The notes under the pieces were generated by a model, which worked only from the letters and a program-made list of their open reading frames with translations, was not told the origin of the DNA and searched no databases. From the NCBI RefSeq assembly GCF_030581005.1, contig NZ_JAUQSX010000001.1:248001-312000 (forward strand): a DNA stretch of 64,000 bases. The letters are read 5' to 3'. This stretch comes from Hymenobacter mellowenesis (GTDB lineage Bacteria; Bacteroidota; Bacteroidia; Cytophagales; Hymenobacteraceae). Positions 26,647 through 35,363 of this stretch are shown here, in pieces. The first letter of the stretch is position 1. Every line of letters starts with the position of its first letter. Both the position numbers and the translations under genes were made by a program.

Positions 26647-28347
26647 CTACTCTACCACCAAGCGCCCGGTGGCCGTGCGGGCCCCGGCGCTAATGCGAAC
26701 GGCGTAGACGCCGGGGGCCAGGCCGGTGAGGTTCAGCACGGTGGTGGGGCTGGCAGTAGCTGGGCAGGTACGCACGGGGCGACCCAGCGCGTCGAGCACG
26801 GTGAGTACCGCCCCAACGGGCGCCCGCACCGTGGCCGTGGCATGGGCCGGACTGGGAAATAATTCAATCCCGCCCAGTTCGGCCGCCCGGGTGGCCAGCG
26901 GCGCCGCAGCCAGCGACGCCAGAAAACCGACCGTAGTGGCCGTGCCGCTGGGAATAACCACGCTGCCGAAAGTGGCCGGGGGCACTGCGCTGCCGCTCAC
27001 ATAGAGCGTGGTGCCCGCCAGAGACAGGCCGCCGGCCTGGTCGTTGCCGGCGCCTCCGGCCTGCTGCGCCCACACGTAGTTGCCAATGGTGCCGGTGTCG
27101 GTCAGACGGGCCACAAACACATCGGTGGCGCGCCCACCGGGCGAAGTATTGTTTAGAACGATGCTCCCAAACGCCGCCGTGGGGCTCGAAAAAGCGCCGG
27201 CCATGTACACGCTGCTGCCGCTCACGGCCAGCGCGGTGGCTTGGTCCGAAGCCGTGCCGCCGGCCTGCTGGGCCCAGGTGAAGGCGCTGCTCAGGCCGGC
27301 ATCCGTCAGGCGGGCCACGAAGGCATTAACAGTCCCGGCGCTCACCAAACCCAGGGCATCGAAGACGGCCAGCCCGCTGAAGCTGCCGGCCACGTACACA
27401 TTGCTGCCGCTCACGGCCAGCGCGGTGGCCTGGTCGGGGCCGGTGCTGCCGGCATTTTTGGCCCAGGCGAAGGCGGTGTTGGTGCCGCCATCCACCAGCT
27501 TGGCCACGTAGGCATCGCGCCCGCCGTTGCTGCTGAGCGTGGTGGTGCCGAAGGGAATGTTGCCCACGAAATCGCCGGCCATGTACACGTTGGTCCCGCT
27601 CACGGCCAGCGCGGCCACCTGGTCGTCGCCAGCGTTGCCGCCGTTGGCCCGCGCCCAGCCAAAGGTGCTGCGGGTGCCGGCGTCGGCCAGCTTCGCCACG
27701 AAGCAGTGGGCCAGGCCCGCCGTGCCGCCGGTGGCGGTGGGGTTGTTGAGCGTGATGCTGCCCAGCGCCATGCTAGGGCTGCGGAAGGTGCCGGCCACGT
27801 ACACGCTGGTCCCGCTCACGGCCACGGCGGTGGCGCGGTCTTCGTTGGCCCCGCCGGTGGCCTGCACCCAGGCCACGCCGGCGCTGGTGCCCGCGTCCAC
27901 AAATTTGGCCACGTAGCCATCGGCCGCGCCGTTGGTGCTCACGGTGGTGCCGCCGAAGTTGGCCGCGTTGGCAAATACGCCGGCCACGTACACGTTGGCA
28001 CCGCTCACACCCAGCGCCAGGGCCTGGTCGTTGGCTGCCCCGCCCATGCGCTGCACCCAGGCAAAGCTGCGGCTGGCCACGTTCCACTTGCCCACAAATG
28101 CATCGGCGAGGCCGTAGCTGGTGAGCAAAGAGCTGCCCAGGGCCACCGTGCCGGTGAAGGAGCCGGCCACGTACACATTGGCGCCGGTGGCGTCGGGGGC
28201 GGTGGCCGTCACGGTATAGGCGCCGTTGGCGGCCGAGGCCACGGGCACCGCGCTTTGCCAGGCGGGGGCCTGGGCGCGAGCGAGGCCGCTGCCCAATAAG
28301 AGGCCATTGAGCAGGAAGCTTCGCAGGAGCGTAGACATTTTTTTCAT
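26647..28347 (-). CDS. T9SS-exported SBBP-like repeat protein 1
   Basis: 566 residues. A signal peptide (residues 1-26, ending LARAQA) is followed by about nine repeats of roughly 45-55 residues built around A-L-A-V-S-G-[ST]-[NS]-V-Y-[VM]-A-G-x-F, each with a G-[SA]-x-x-L/V-[NST] strand and F-V-A-[RK]-L-x-D-x-G. These resemble SBBP beta-propeller repeats. The last 85 residues form a type IX secretion sorting domain (FPSPAHATATVRAPVG...LDALGRPV...LNLTGLAPGVYAVRISAG...GRLVVE). The protein is expected on the cell surface or released. The next gene upstream encodes a closely similar protein, so the pair arose by tandem duplication. A ligand is unknown. Confidence 0.88.
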   Translation of the reverse strand: MKKMSTLLRSFLLNGLLLGSGLARAQAPAWQSAVPVASAANGAYTVTATAPDATGANVYVAGSFTGTVALGSSLLTSYGLADAFVGKWNVASRSFAWVQRMGGAANDQALALGVSGANVYVAGVFANAANFGGTTVSTNGAADGYVAKFVDAGTSAGVAWVQATGGANEDRATAVAVSGTSVYVAGTFRSPSMALGSITLNNPTATGGTAGLAHCFVAKLADAGTRSTFGWARANGGNAGDDQVAALAVSGTNVYMAGDFVGNIPFGTTTLSSNGGRDAYVAKLVDGGTNTAFAWAKNAGSTGPDQATALAVSGSNVYVAGSFSGLAVFDALGLVSAGTVNAFVARLTDAGLSSAFTWAQQAGGTASDQATALAVSGSSVYMAGAFSSPTAAFGSIVLNNTSPGGRATDVFVARLTDTGTIGNYVWAQQAGGAGNDQAGGLSLAGTTLYVSGSAVPPATFGSVVIPSGTATTVGFLASLAAAPLATRAAELGGIELFPSPAHATATVRAPVGAVLTVLDALGRPVRTCPATASPTTVLNLTGLAPGVYAVRISAGARTATGRLVVE

Positions 28348-28447
28348 CGAATGACGGAGAGTTGGAACAGTAAAAAGGGCGGCCCGGCCGCGCTGTTCCG
28401 ATGGACCGCCCCGGCGGCGACGGGTTTAACCACCCGCCAAAAGCAAA

Positions 28448-28474
28448 GAAGCCCCACCTTGCGGGCGGGGCTTC
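28448..28474 (-). terminator. Probable terminator after T9SS repeat protein 2
   Basis: GAAGCCCC and GGGGCTTC form an 8-bp stem, with a T-rich stretch (TTTGCTTTT) following on the minus strand, between the two T9SS genes. Confidence 0.6.
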
Positions 28475-28504
28475 GGATAATCTACTCAATGGGTTCAGAT
28501 GAGC

Positions 28505-30181
28505 TTACTCCACCACCAGCTTTTGGGTGGCAGTGCCGCCGCCGGTCGCCACGCGCACGGCGTGGAGGCCGGGCACGAGCCCAATCAGGTCCAACTCGGC
28601 TTTTGAACCAGTGGCCGTTTGGGTACGCAGGGCGCGGCCCAAGGCGTCGAGCACGGTGAGGGTGGCCGGGCCGGCGCCGGGCGGCAGCTGCACGGTGGCG
28701 CGGCCGTGGGCGGGGTTGGGAAAGAGGCCGAAAGCCACGGCCGGCCCCGCCCCGGGTGCCACCCCAGTGGGTACCGCGTATACCGTGGCCACAAAGCCTT
28801 CCGGCGTGCCCACTGGCCCGGCTAGCGCGTAAGCCCCAAAAGCGGCCGGCACTAAGGCCACGCCGCTCACGTAGAGCAAATTTCCCACCGCCTGTACTGA
28901 AAATCCTTGGTCGTCGCCGGCGCTGCCGGCACGTTCAGCCAATTGTACTTGCGCCGCGCTTCCCAGGTCGAGCAAGCCGGCTAAAAACACATCCTTACCG
29001 CCAGCCGAGGCCAGGCTATGCGTGCCGAATATGGCCGCACTGCCCGCGAAATAGCCCGTGACGTACACGTGGCCCGTTTGGTAGGTGAGGCCCACGGCCA
29101 AGTCACCGGCGGCACCGCCTATCGATTTGGCCCACACAAAGGAGCCGCCGCTTCCCCCGTCCGTCAGCTTGGCCACGAAGCCGTCGGTGAAGGTGATGGG
29201 GCTGCTGGCGTTGGTAAGCGTGGTGGCGCCAAAAGCGGCCGTGCCCCCCCCAAAACCGCCCGCCAAGTAGAGGTCCGAGCCGTTAGCCACTAGGCCGTAT
29301 GACAAGTCATCGCCGGTGCCGCCAGCCCGCAGGGCCCAGCCAAAAGCAGCCGAGGTTCCTGCGTCGGTGAGCTTGGCCACGAACACGTCGTAGCTGCCCG
29401 CCGAAGCCAAGGTGGTGGCGCCAAAGGTTTCGGCAAGACCCGTAAAATAGCCACTTATGTACACGCTGGTGCCGTTCAAGGCCAAGCCAAAGGGGGCGTC
29501 CAGCCCCGCGCCACCGCCCCGCACTGCCCACGCCACGGCGGGTGCGCTGCCGTTATCGTTAAGCCTCTCCACGAACGCATCGACCCCGCCGGCCGTAGCG
29601 AGATTATTGCTGCCCAAGGCAATGGTATTGTTGAAATTCCCGGTCACGTACACTGCACTGCCCACCACCGCCACAGCCGTAGCGGCCTCAGCATCGGGGC
29701 TACGGATGGCCTGCACCCAATAAAAAGAGGCGGCCGGACCGGTGTCGTTAAGCTTGGCCACGAATCCATCGTCTGCGCCCGCGCCGGCCACCGACAGGGA
29801 CCCGAAAGTGGCCGTGTTCTGATACGTCCCCACCACGTATACGCTGCTGCCGTTCAGCGCTAGGCCATTCACTGCGTCGCGACCGGGCCCACCCGCTTGC
29901 TGCACCCACACCACGCTGGCCGTGTTGGGGTTCCATTTCACCACAAACACGTCGGTGCTGCCGGCGCTGGTGAGCGTAGTACCACCAAAGGTGATGCCGC
30001 CCGAAAATTGCCCCGCTTGGTACACATAGCCCGCCGCATCTACCGCCGAAGCAATAACCGTGGACGAATAAGCGGCCGACGCGCTCATGCCCGGCGCCAC
30101 CGCCGAACGCCACATCGACCCTTGGGCCGAAGCCACCGCAGCGGCCAGCAGCAAACACATGAAAGTAAAAATGAGACGCAT
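28505..30181 (-). CDS. T9SS-exported SBBP-like repeat protein 2
   Basis: 558 residues from the ATG at 30181 (MRLIFTFMCLLLAAAVASAQG), which is the signal peptide; a TTG two codons upstream is less likely. It has the same plan as its neighbour at 26647: repeats around L-x-x-x-G-[ST]-x-[VL]-Y-x-[VAS]-G-x-F/Y with F-V-[AV]-K-L-x-D-x-G, then a T9SS C-terminal domain (FGLFPNPAHGRATVQLP...LDALGRAL...LDLIGLVPGLHAVRVATG...QKLVVE). Surface attachment or release by T9SS is expected. The repeats differ enough from those of protein 1 that the duplication is not recent. Confidence 0.88.
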   Translation of the reverse strand: MRLIFTFMCLLLAAAVASAQGSMWRSAVAPGMSASAAYSSTVIASAVDAAGYVYQAGQFSGGITFGGTTLTSAGSTDVFVVKWNPNTASVVWVQQAGGPGRDAVNGLALNGSSVYVVGTYQNTATFGSLSVAGAGADDGFVAKLNDTGPAASFYWVQAIRSPDAEAATAVAVVGSAVYVTGNFNNTIALGSNNLATAGGVDAFVERLNDNGSAPAVAWAVRGGGAGLDAPFGLALNGTSVYISGYFTGLAETFGATTLASAGSYDVFVAKLTDAGTSAAFGWALRAGGTGDDLSYGLVANGSDLYLAGGFGGGTAAFGATTLTNASSPITFTDGFVAKLTDGGSGGSFVWAKSIGGAAGDLAVGLTYQTGHVYVTGYFAGSAAIFGTHSLASAGGKDVFLAGLLDLGSAAQVQLAERAGSAGDDQGFSVQAVGNLLYVSGVALVPAAFGAYALAGPVGTPEGFVATVYAVPTGVAPGAGPAVAFGLFPNPAHGRATVQLPPGAGPATLTVLDALGRALRTQTATGSKAELDLIGLVPGLHAVRVATGGGTATQKLVVE

Positions 30182-30371
30182 AGACAAGTTGCTTAAAACT
30201 TTGACAAAATAGGCAATAAATAGAATGAAAGCGCGTGGGACCGCCCACCCGGCTAGCCTCGCAGTTGATGCCAGACCGGGCTAACCCTTTCACAGCCCCC
30301 GCCTCGAGCGCCAGCCTTCTTGGTGCGTGCATTGGCAGAGACAGTTTTTGTGCAAAGACGTTTCTCTCGAA

Positions 30372-30403
30372 TGAAAACGCCCCGACCATCCGGCCGGGGC
30401 GTT
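30372..30403 (-). terminator. Intrinsic terminator after secA
   Basis: AACGCCCCG and CGGGGCGTT form a stem with a 10-nt loop; a TTTT run follows on the minus strand. It lies 25 bases past the SecA stop. Confidence 0.8.
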
Positions 30404-30427
30404 CCCATTTTCCATCGAAGCCGCAGC

Positions 30428-33400
30428 TTAATCCACCAGCACGGCGCGGCCGCTTTCCACGTCCTGCTCTACTGATTTGTATTTCACGTCGCGCTTCACG
30501 GTGCCGTCCATGTACTGCACGTTCACCTTGTCGTTGCGGTTGGCCACTTTCTGGCTGCGCACGGGTACCTGCTTCTCGGCGGCCTGGGGCGTCTGGTAGT
30601 CGGGGCCCATGTCCTCGGGGCCGGCGCCGAGCGAGTCGAGGTTGCTCTCGTGCTCCACGGTGAAGTTGGTGTGCTGCTCTTCGTCTTCGAGGTAGTAGTC
30701 CTGCTCCTCGTTGGTGCCCACGGCGCCCTGCTGCACCGGCACGTCGGCGTGGAAAAGGAAGCTGGTCGTTTCCTCGTTCACCTTCGCAATCATGCGCTTG
30801 AACAGCTCGAAGCTCTCGAACTTGTATACCAAGAGCGGGTCTTTCTGCTCGTACACCGCGTTTTGCACCACCTGCTTCAGGTCGTCCATCTGGCGCAAGT
30901 GTTGGGTCCAGGCCGTGTCAATCACGCTCAGCACCACTACTTTCTCCATCTGGCGCAGGATGTCGTGGCCGCCGGTGGCCTGGGCGCGACGCAGGTTGGC
31001 AATGGCCTGCACCTGCTTCTTGCCATCGGTGAAGGGCACGGCGATGTTCTCGTAGGGCGCGTTCTGACTCAGCAGGTCGTTGATGAGCGGCAGCGAGTTC
31101 GTAGCAATGTGCTCGTTCTTGCTCTGGAAGTAGCCTAGGGCCTCGTCGTACAGCTTCTGGGTGAGGGCCGGCAACTGCAGGCCGGTGAGGTCCTGCTGCG
31201 TCAGGAAGGTGTCGTAGCCGAAAACCTTAATGATGTTGAGCTTGAAATCCTCAAAGTCGCCCGTGATTTTGTGGCCTGCGGCGATATCCTCGCTCACGTC
31301 GTAAATCATGTTGAGGATATCGACCTCCATGCGGTCGCCGTGCAGGGCGTTGCGGCGGCGCTTGTACACCACTTCGCGCTGGGCGTTCATCACGTCGTCG
31401 TATTCCAGCAGGCGCTTGCGGGTGCCGAAGTTGTTTTCCTCCACCTTCTTCTGGGCGCGCTCAATGGAGTTGGTAATCATCGAGTGCTGAATCACTTCGC
31501 CCTCTTCCATGCCCATGCGGTCCATCAGCTTCGCAATCCGGTCGGAGCCGAACAGGCGCATCAGGTTGTCTTCCAGCGACACGAAGAACTGCGAGGTGCC
31601 CGGGTCGCCCTGGCGGCCGGCGCGGCCCCGCAGCTGGCGGTCGACGCGGCGGCTTTCGTGGCGCTCGGTGCCGATGATGGCCAGGCCGCCGGCGTCTTTC
31701 GACGTTTCGCGCAGCTTGATGTCGGTACCGCGGCCGGCCATGTTGGTGGCAATGGTTACGGTGCCGGGGTAGCCGGCGGCGGCCACAATCTCGGCCTCGC
31801 GCTGGTTCTGCTTGGCGTTGAGCACTTGGTGCTGGATGCCGCGCAGCTTCAGCATGCGCGACACCAGCTCGGAAATTTCAACCGAAGTAGTACCTACCAG
31901 CACTGGGCGGCCGGCTTCCACCAGCTTCTGGATTTCCAGGGCCACGGCGTTGTATTTCTCGCGCACCGTCTTGTACACCTGGTCGTCGGAGTCTTTGCGG
32001 CTGATGGCGCGGTTGGTGGGAATCACCACCACGTCGAGCTTGTAGATTTCCCAGAACTCGCCGGCTTCAGTTTCGGCCGTGCCGGTCATGCCGCCCAGCT
32101 TGTGGTACATGCGGAAGTAGTTCTGCAGCGTCACGGTGGCGTAGGTCTGGGTGGCGTCTTCCACGCGCACATTTTCCTTGGCCTCGATGGCCTGGTGCAG
32201 GCCATCGGAGTAGCGGCGGCCTTCCATCACGCGGCCGGTCTGCTCATCCACGATTTTCACCTTGCCGTCCTCGCTCAGGATGTACTGGTCGTCTTTCTCG
32301 AACAGCGTGTAGGCTTTCAGGAGCTGGTTCACGGTGTGCACCCGCTCGCTTTTCTCATTGTAGTCGCTCATCAGCTTTTCCTTTTGCTGGAGCTTCTCTT
32401 CGGCCGAAAGCGCGGCGTTTTTCTCAATGTCGGCAATGCCCATCCCGATGTCGGGCATGATGAACAGCTGCGGGTCTTCGCCCTGGGCCGTAATCAAATC
32501 GATGCCTTTTTCAGTCAGCTCAATCTGGTTGTTCTTCTCGTCGATGGTGAAGAACAGCGGCTCGTCGGCCTTGGGCATCTGGCGCGAGTTGTCGGCCAGG
32601 TAGTGGTTTTCGGTGGCCTGGAGCACGGCACGGTTGCCGCTTTCGCTCAGGAACTTGATGAGGGGCTTGCTCTTGGGCAGGCCGCGGTGGGCGCGGAACA
32701 GCATCAGTCCGCCCTCGCCGTTTTTGTCGCCTTCTTCCACGCCGGTTTTGCCTTCGGCGATGAGCTTGCGGGCCTGCACGAGGTAGTTCTGCACGATTTT
32801 CTTCTGCTCGTCCACCAGGCGCTGGATGCGCGGCTTGAGCTGGTAGAACTCGTGCACGTCGCCGCGCGGCACCGGGCCGGAGATGATGAGCGGCGTCCGC
32901 GCATCGTCAATCAGCACGGAGTCCACTTCGTCCACCATGGCGTAGTGGTGCTTGCGCTGCACCAGCTCCTCGGGGTCGCGCGCCATGTTGTCGCGCAGGT
33001 AGTCGAAGCCGAATTCGTTGTTGGTGCCGTAGGTGATATCAGCCTGGTAGGCGGCGCGGCGCTCCGGCGTGTTGGGCTGGTGTTTGTCGATGCAGTCCAC
33101 CGTGATGCCGTGGAACTCGAACAGGGGCGCGTTCCACTCGGAGTCACGCTTGGCCAGGTAGTCGTTCACCGTCACGAGGTGCACGCCGCGCTTCGACAGC
33201 GCATTCAGGAACGACGGCAGGGTCGAAACCAGCGTCTTGCCCTCGCCCGTGGCCATTTCCGAAATCTTGCCCTGATGCAGCACCACGCCGCCGATGAGCT
33301 GCACGTCGTAGTGCACCATGTCCCAGGTGATTTCGGCGCCGGCCGCCGTCCACTTGTTGCTCCAGATGGCTTTATCGCCCTCGAAGGTCACGTTGGCGTG

Positions 33401-33838
33401 CGTGGCGGCGTATTCGCGGTCCCGGTCGTTGGCGGTTACCACCAGCTGGCCGTTTTCCTTGTAGCGGCGGGCCGTTTCCTTCACGATAGCGAAGGCGTTG
33501 GGCAGCACCTCCAGCAGCACGGCTTCGAGGTCTTTATTGCGCTGCTTTTCCAGGGCATCGATTTGCTCGAACAAAACCTCCTTCTGCGCCACATCCAACT
33601 GCGGCTGGGTGTCGATTTGCTGGTGCAACCCGCCAATCTGGCCATCGAGGCTGGCCAGGCGCTCGGCAATGCGGGCCCGGACAATATCGGTCTGCTCGCG
33701 CAGCTGGTCATCGGTCAGGCCGGCCAGTTTGGCATATTCGGCGTTGATGAGGGCCACATAGGGCACTACATCCTTGAGGTCCTTTTCAGCTTTGGAGCCA
33801 AAGATTTTGGCGATGGTTTTGCCGAGAAAATCTAACAT
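30428..33838 (-). CDS. secA: Preprotein translocase ATPase SecA
   Basis: 1136 residues from the ATG at 33838 (MLDFLGKTIAKIFGSK). Walker A is SEMATGEGKTLVS (Lys201), the DEAD-type box is DEVD at 303-306, and motifs ITYGTNNEFGFDYLRDNM, VNDYLAKRD, ATNMAGRGTDIKL and QLRGRAGRQGDPG are all present. It is longer than E. coli SecA (about 900) because of an insertion in NBD1 (about residues 65-110) and others, as is usual in this phylum. It drives export of unfolded preproteins through SecYEG. The C-terminus ends RAVLVD and lacks the Cys-rich zinc tail that binds SecB in many bacteria. A TAAATTTG -7 box lies 40 bases upstream. Confidence 0.97.
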   Translation of the reverse strand: MLDFLGKTIAKIFGSKAEKDLKDVVPYVALINAEYAKLAGLTDDQLREQTDIVRARIAERLASLDGQIGGLHQQIDTQPQLDVAQKEVLFEQIDALEKQRNKDLEAVLLEVLPNAFAIVKETARRYKENGQLVVTANDRDREYAATHANVTFEGDKAIWSNKWTAAGAEITWDMVHYDVQLIGGVVLHQGKISEMATGEGKTLVSTLPSFLNALSKRGVHLVTVNDYLAKRDSEWNAPLFEFHGITVDCIDKHQPNTPERRAAYQADITYGTNNEFGFDYLRDNMARDPEELVQRKHHYAMVDEVDSVLIDDARTPLIISGPVPRGDVHEFYQLKPRIQRLVDEQKKIVQNYLVQARKLIAEGKTGVEEGDKNGEGGLMLFRAHRGLPKSKPLIKFLSESGNRAVLQATENHYLADNSRQMPKADEPLFFTIDEKNNQIELTEKGIDLITAQGEDPQLFIMPDIGMGIADIEKNAALSAEEKLQQKEKLMSDYNEKSERVHTVNQLLKAYTLFEKDDQYILSEDGKVKIVDEQTGRVMEGRRYSDGLHQAIEAKENVRVEDATQTYATVTLQNYFRMYHKLGGMTGTAETEAGEFWEIYKLDVVVIPTNRAISRKDSDDQVYKTVREKYNAVALEIQKLVEAGRPVLVGTTSVEISELVSRMLKLRGIQHQVLNAKQNQREAEIVAAAGYPGTVTIATNMAGRGTDIKLRETSKDAGGLAIIGTERHESRRVDRQLRGRAGRQGDPGTSQFFVSLEDNLMRLFGSDRIAKLMDRMGMEEGEVIQHSMITNSIERAQKKVEENNFGTRKRLLEYDDVMNAQREVVYKRRRNALHGDRMEVDILNMIYDVSEDIAAGHKITGDFEDFKLNIIKVFGYDTFLTQQDLTGLQLPALTQKLYDEALGYFQSKNEHIATNSLPLINDLLSQNAPYENIAVPFTDGKKQVQAIANLRRAQATGGHDILRQMEKVVVLSVIDTAWTQHLRQMDDLKQVVQNAVYEQKDPLLVYKFESFELFKRMIAKVNEETTSFLFHADVPVQQGAVGTNEEQDYYLEDEEQHTNFTVEHESNLDSLGAGPEDMGPDYQTPQAAEKQVPVRSQKVANRNDKVNVQYMDGTVKRDVKYKSVEQDVESGRAVLVD

Positions 33839-33877
33839 TAGGTAGTCTTTTAGCGAATAAGCGCCTTGGGCGCACCT

Positions 33878-33885
33878 CAAATTTA
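33878..33885 (-). promoter_or_regulatory. Bacteroidota -7 element TAAATTTG before secA
   Basis: An exact TAnnTTTG match 40 bases upstream of the SecA ATG, predicting a leader of about 33 nt. The -33 TTG is not convincing. Confidence 0.5.
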
Positions 33886-33916
33886 CGCAGCCTTCCGCTA
33901 AAACCGTCCCAAAACG

Positions 33917-33946
33917 AAAAGCCCCGCCAAATTGGCGGGGCTTTTT
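33917..33946. terminator. Bidirectional terminator between glf and secA
   Basis: GCCCCGCC, loop AAATT, GGCGGGGC, with A and T tracts on the two sides. It immediately adjoins palindromic element family 4 copy a. Confidence 0.88.
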
Positions 33947-33948
33947 CT

Positions 33949-34079
33949 GTAGCGTGGACTCTGTGAGTCCGCGCCTCGGTGCGTAGCAGCGAATAATTGT
34001 TATGATGGTTGTGCAGGCGTTTTGCGGGCCTGCATTCGCCGCTTCGCGGCGAGGTGCGGACTCGCAGAGTCCACGCTAC
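33949..34079. repeat. Palindromic element, family 4 copy a
   Basis: The arms are GTAGCGTGGACTCTGTGAGT followed by CCGC, and the inverted GCGGACTCGCAGAGTCCACG followed by CTAC. The loop is about 80 nt. The left edge touches the terminator and the right edge is three bases from the glf stop. Confidence 0.85.
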
Positions 34080-34082
34080 GGG

Positions 34083-35261
34083 CTACTCCTGTTTCGGCGA
34101 GCGGCTGATGAGCTTTTCTACCAGCGCGGTGCTGCCCGAAATGGCGGGTAGCGCCGGCTTGGCGGCGTTTTCCTTCTCCGTCAGCTTTTTGTAGAGCGTC
34201 AGGGCCTGGGCCACTACCTGGTCCATGTTGTAGTACTTGTAGGTAGCGAGGCGGCCCACGAAATGCACGTTGGGCGTCTCGTCGGCCAGCTTCTTGTACT
34301 TGTTGTACAGCTCGGCGTTTTCCGGCATCGGGATGGGGTAGTACGGGTCGCCCTCGGCCTGCGGGTACTCGTACACGAGGGCCGTTTTGGGGTGCTCCTG
34401 GCCGGTGAGGGCCTTAAACTCGGTGATGCGCGTGTAGAGGTTGTCGTTGGGGTAGTTCACCACCGGCGCGGCGAGGTGCTTTTCCTTGCTCAGCGTCTCG
34501 TGCTTGAACTCCAGCGAGCGGTAGGGCAGCTTGCCGAACTTGAAGTCGAAATACTCGTCTACGGGGCCGGTGAAAATCATTTCCTTGAACGGAATGAAAT
34601 CCATGATTTCGTGGTAATCTGTGTTCAGCATCACCTTGATGTTCGGGTGGTCGAGCATCTTCTCGAACATGCGGGTGTAGCCGTGCAGGGGCATGGCCTG
34701 GTAGGTATCGGTGAAGTACCGGTCGTCGCGGTTGGTGCGGGTAGGCACGCGCGAGGTCACCGATTTATCGAGCTGCGAGGGGTCGAGGCCCCACTGCTTG
34801 TTGGTGTAGTTCTTGAAGAACTTGTTGTACAGCTCGCGGCCCACCTTGCTCACCACCACATCTTCCGACGTGCGGATAACGTCCACCGGTTCGGCCACCG
34901 AGGCGAAGAATTCCTCTACCTCAAAGCTGGTCAGGTTCAGGCCATAGAGCTTGTTGATGGTGTCGAGATTGATGGGCATGGGCACCATCTGGCCATCAAC
35001 CGAGGCGAGCACGCGGTGCTCGTAGGGACGCCAGTCGGTGAAGTTGCCGAGGTAGTCGAATACGTCCTTCGAGTTAGTATGGAAGATGTGCGGACCGTAC
35101 TTGTGCACCATGATGCCGTCCTCGTTGTAATGGTCGTAGGCGTTGCCACCGATGTGACTGCGCTTGTCGATGATGAGGACTTTTTTGTTGCTGCGGGTGG
35201 CCAGCCGTTCGGCAAGCACGCTGCCGGCAAAACCGGCCCCAACGATGAGGTAATCAAACAT
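34083..35261 (-). CDS. glf: UDP-galactopyranose mutase
   Basis: 392 residues from the ATG at 35261 (MFDYLIVGAGFAGSV); an open frame runs 90 bases further upstream but the FAD-binding fold starts here. FAD-binding GAGFAGSVLAERL is followed by KVLIIDKRSHIGGNAYD, HKYGPHIFHTN, the KQWGLDPSQLDKSV and R-x-P-x-R-x-x-R-D-D-R-Y-F blocks with substrate-binding Arg residues, and the C-terminal FVGRLATYKYYNMDQVVAQAL. It interconverts UDP-galactopyranose and UDP-galactofuranose, the donor for galactofuranose in surface polysaccharides. The following gene on the same strand upstream is a glycosyltransferase, fitting a glycan operon. Confidence 0.96.
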   Translation of the reverse strand: MFDYLIVGAGFAGSVLAERLATRSNKKVLIIDKRSHIGGNAYDHYNEDGIMVHKYGPHIFHTNSKDVFDYLGNFTDWRPYEHRVLASVDGQMVPMPINLDTINKLYGLNLTSFEVEEFFASVAEPVDVIRTSEDVVVSKVGRELYNKFFKNYTNKQWGLDPSQLDKSVTSRVPTRTNRDDRYFTDTYQAMPLHGYTRMFEKMLDHPNIKVMLNTDYHEIMDFIPFKEMIFTGPVDEYFDFKFGKLPYRSLEFKHETLSKEKHLAAPVVNYPNDNLYTRITEFKALTGQEHPKTALVYEYPQAEGDPYYPIPMPENAELYNKYKKLADETPNVHFVGRLATYKYYNMDQVVAQALTLYKKLTEKENAAKPALPAISGSTALVEKLISRSPKQE

Positions 35262-35363
35262 GGTGCGTAGGGTATGGAATGTGGTAAGGAATGGACTATC
35301 GGGAGGGAATGAGGCAATAAGAAACTGACTACCTGTAGCCAGCATGAACAAACCGGCGTCCGG

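Noticed and set aside
26647..30181. Evenly spaced repeats that could be taken for a CRISPR-like array
   Set aside because: The repeats are in frame, vary in sequence and length and encode SBBP-like protein repeats within two intact genes with T9SS tails.
31271..33835. Very long open frame antisense to secA
   Set aside because: It is a GC-skew shadow: low-complexity His/Val/Leu/Gly-rich sequence with no domain, opposite a textbook SecA. Similar antisense frames opposite the T9SS, DUF3857 and ATP-grasp genes were left out for the same reason.
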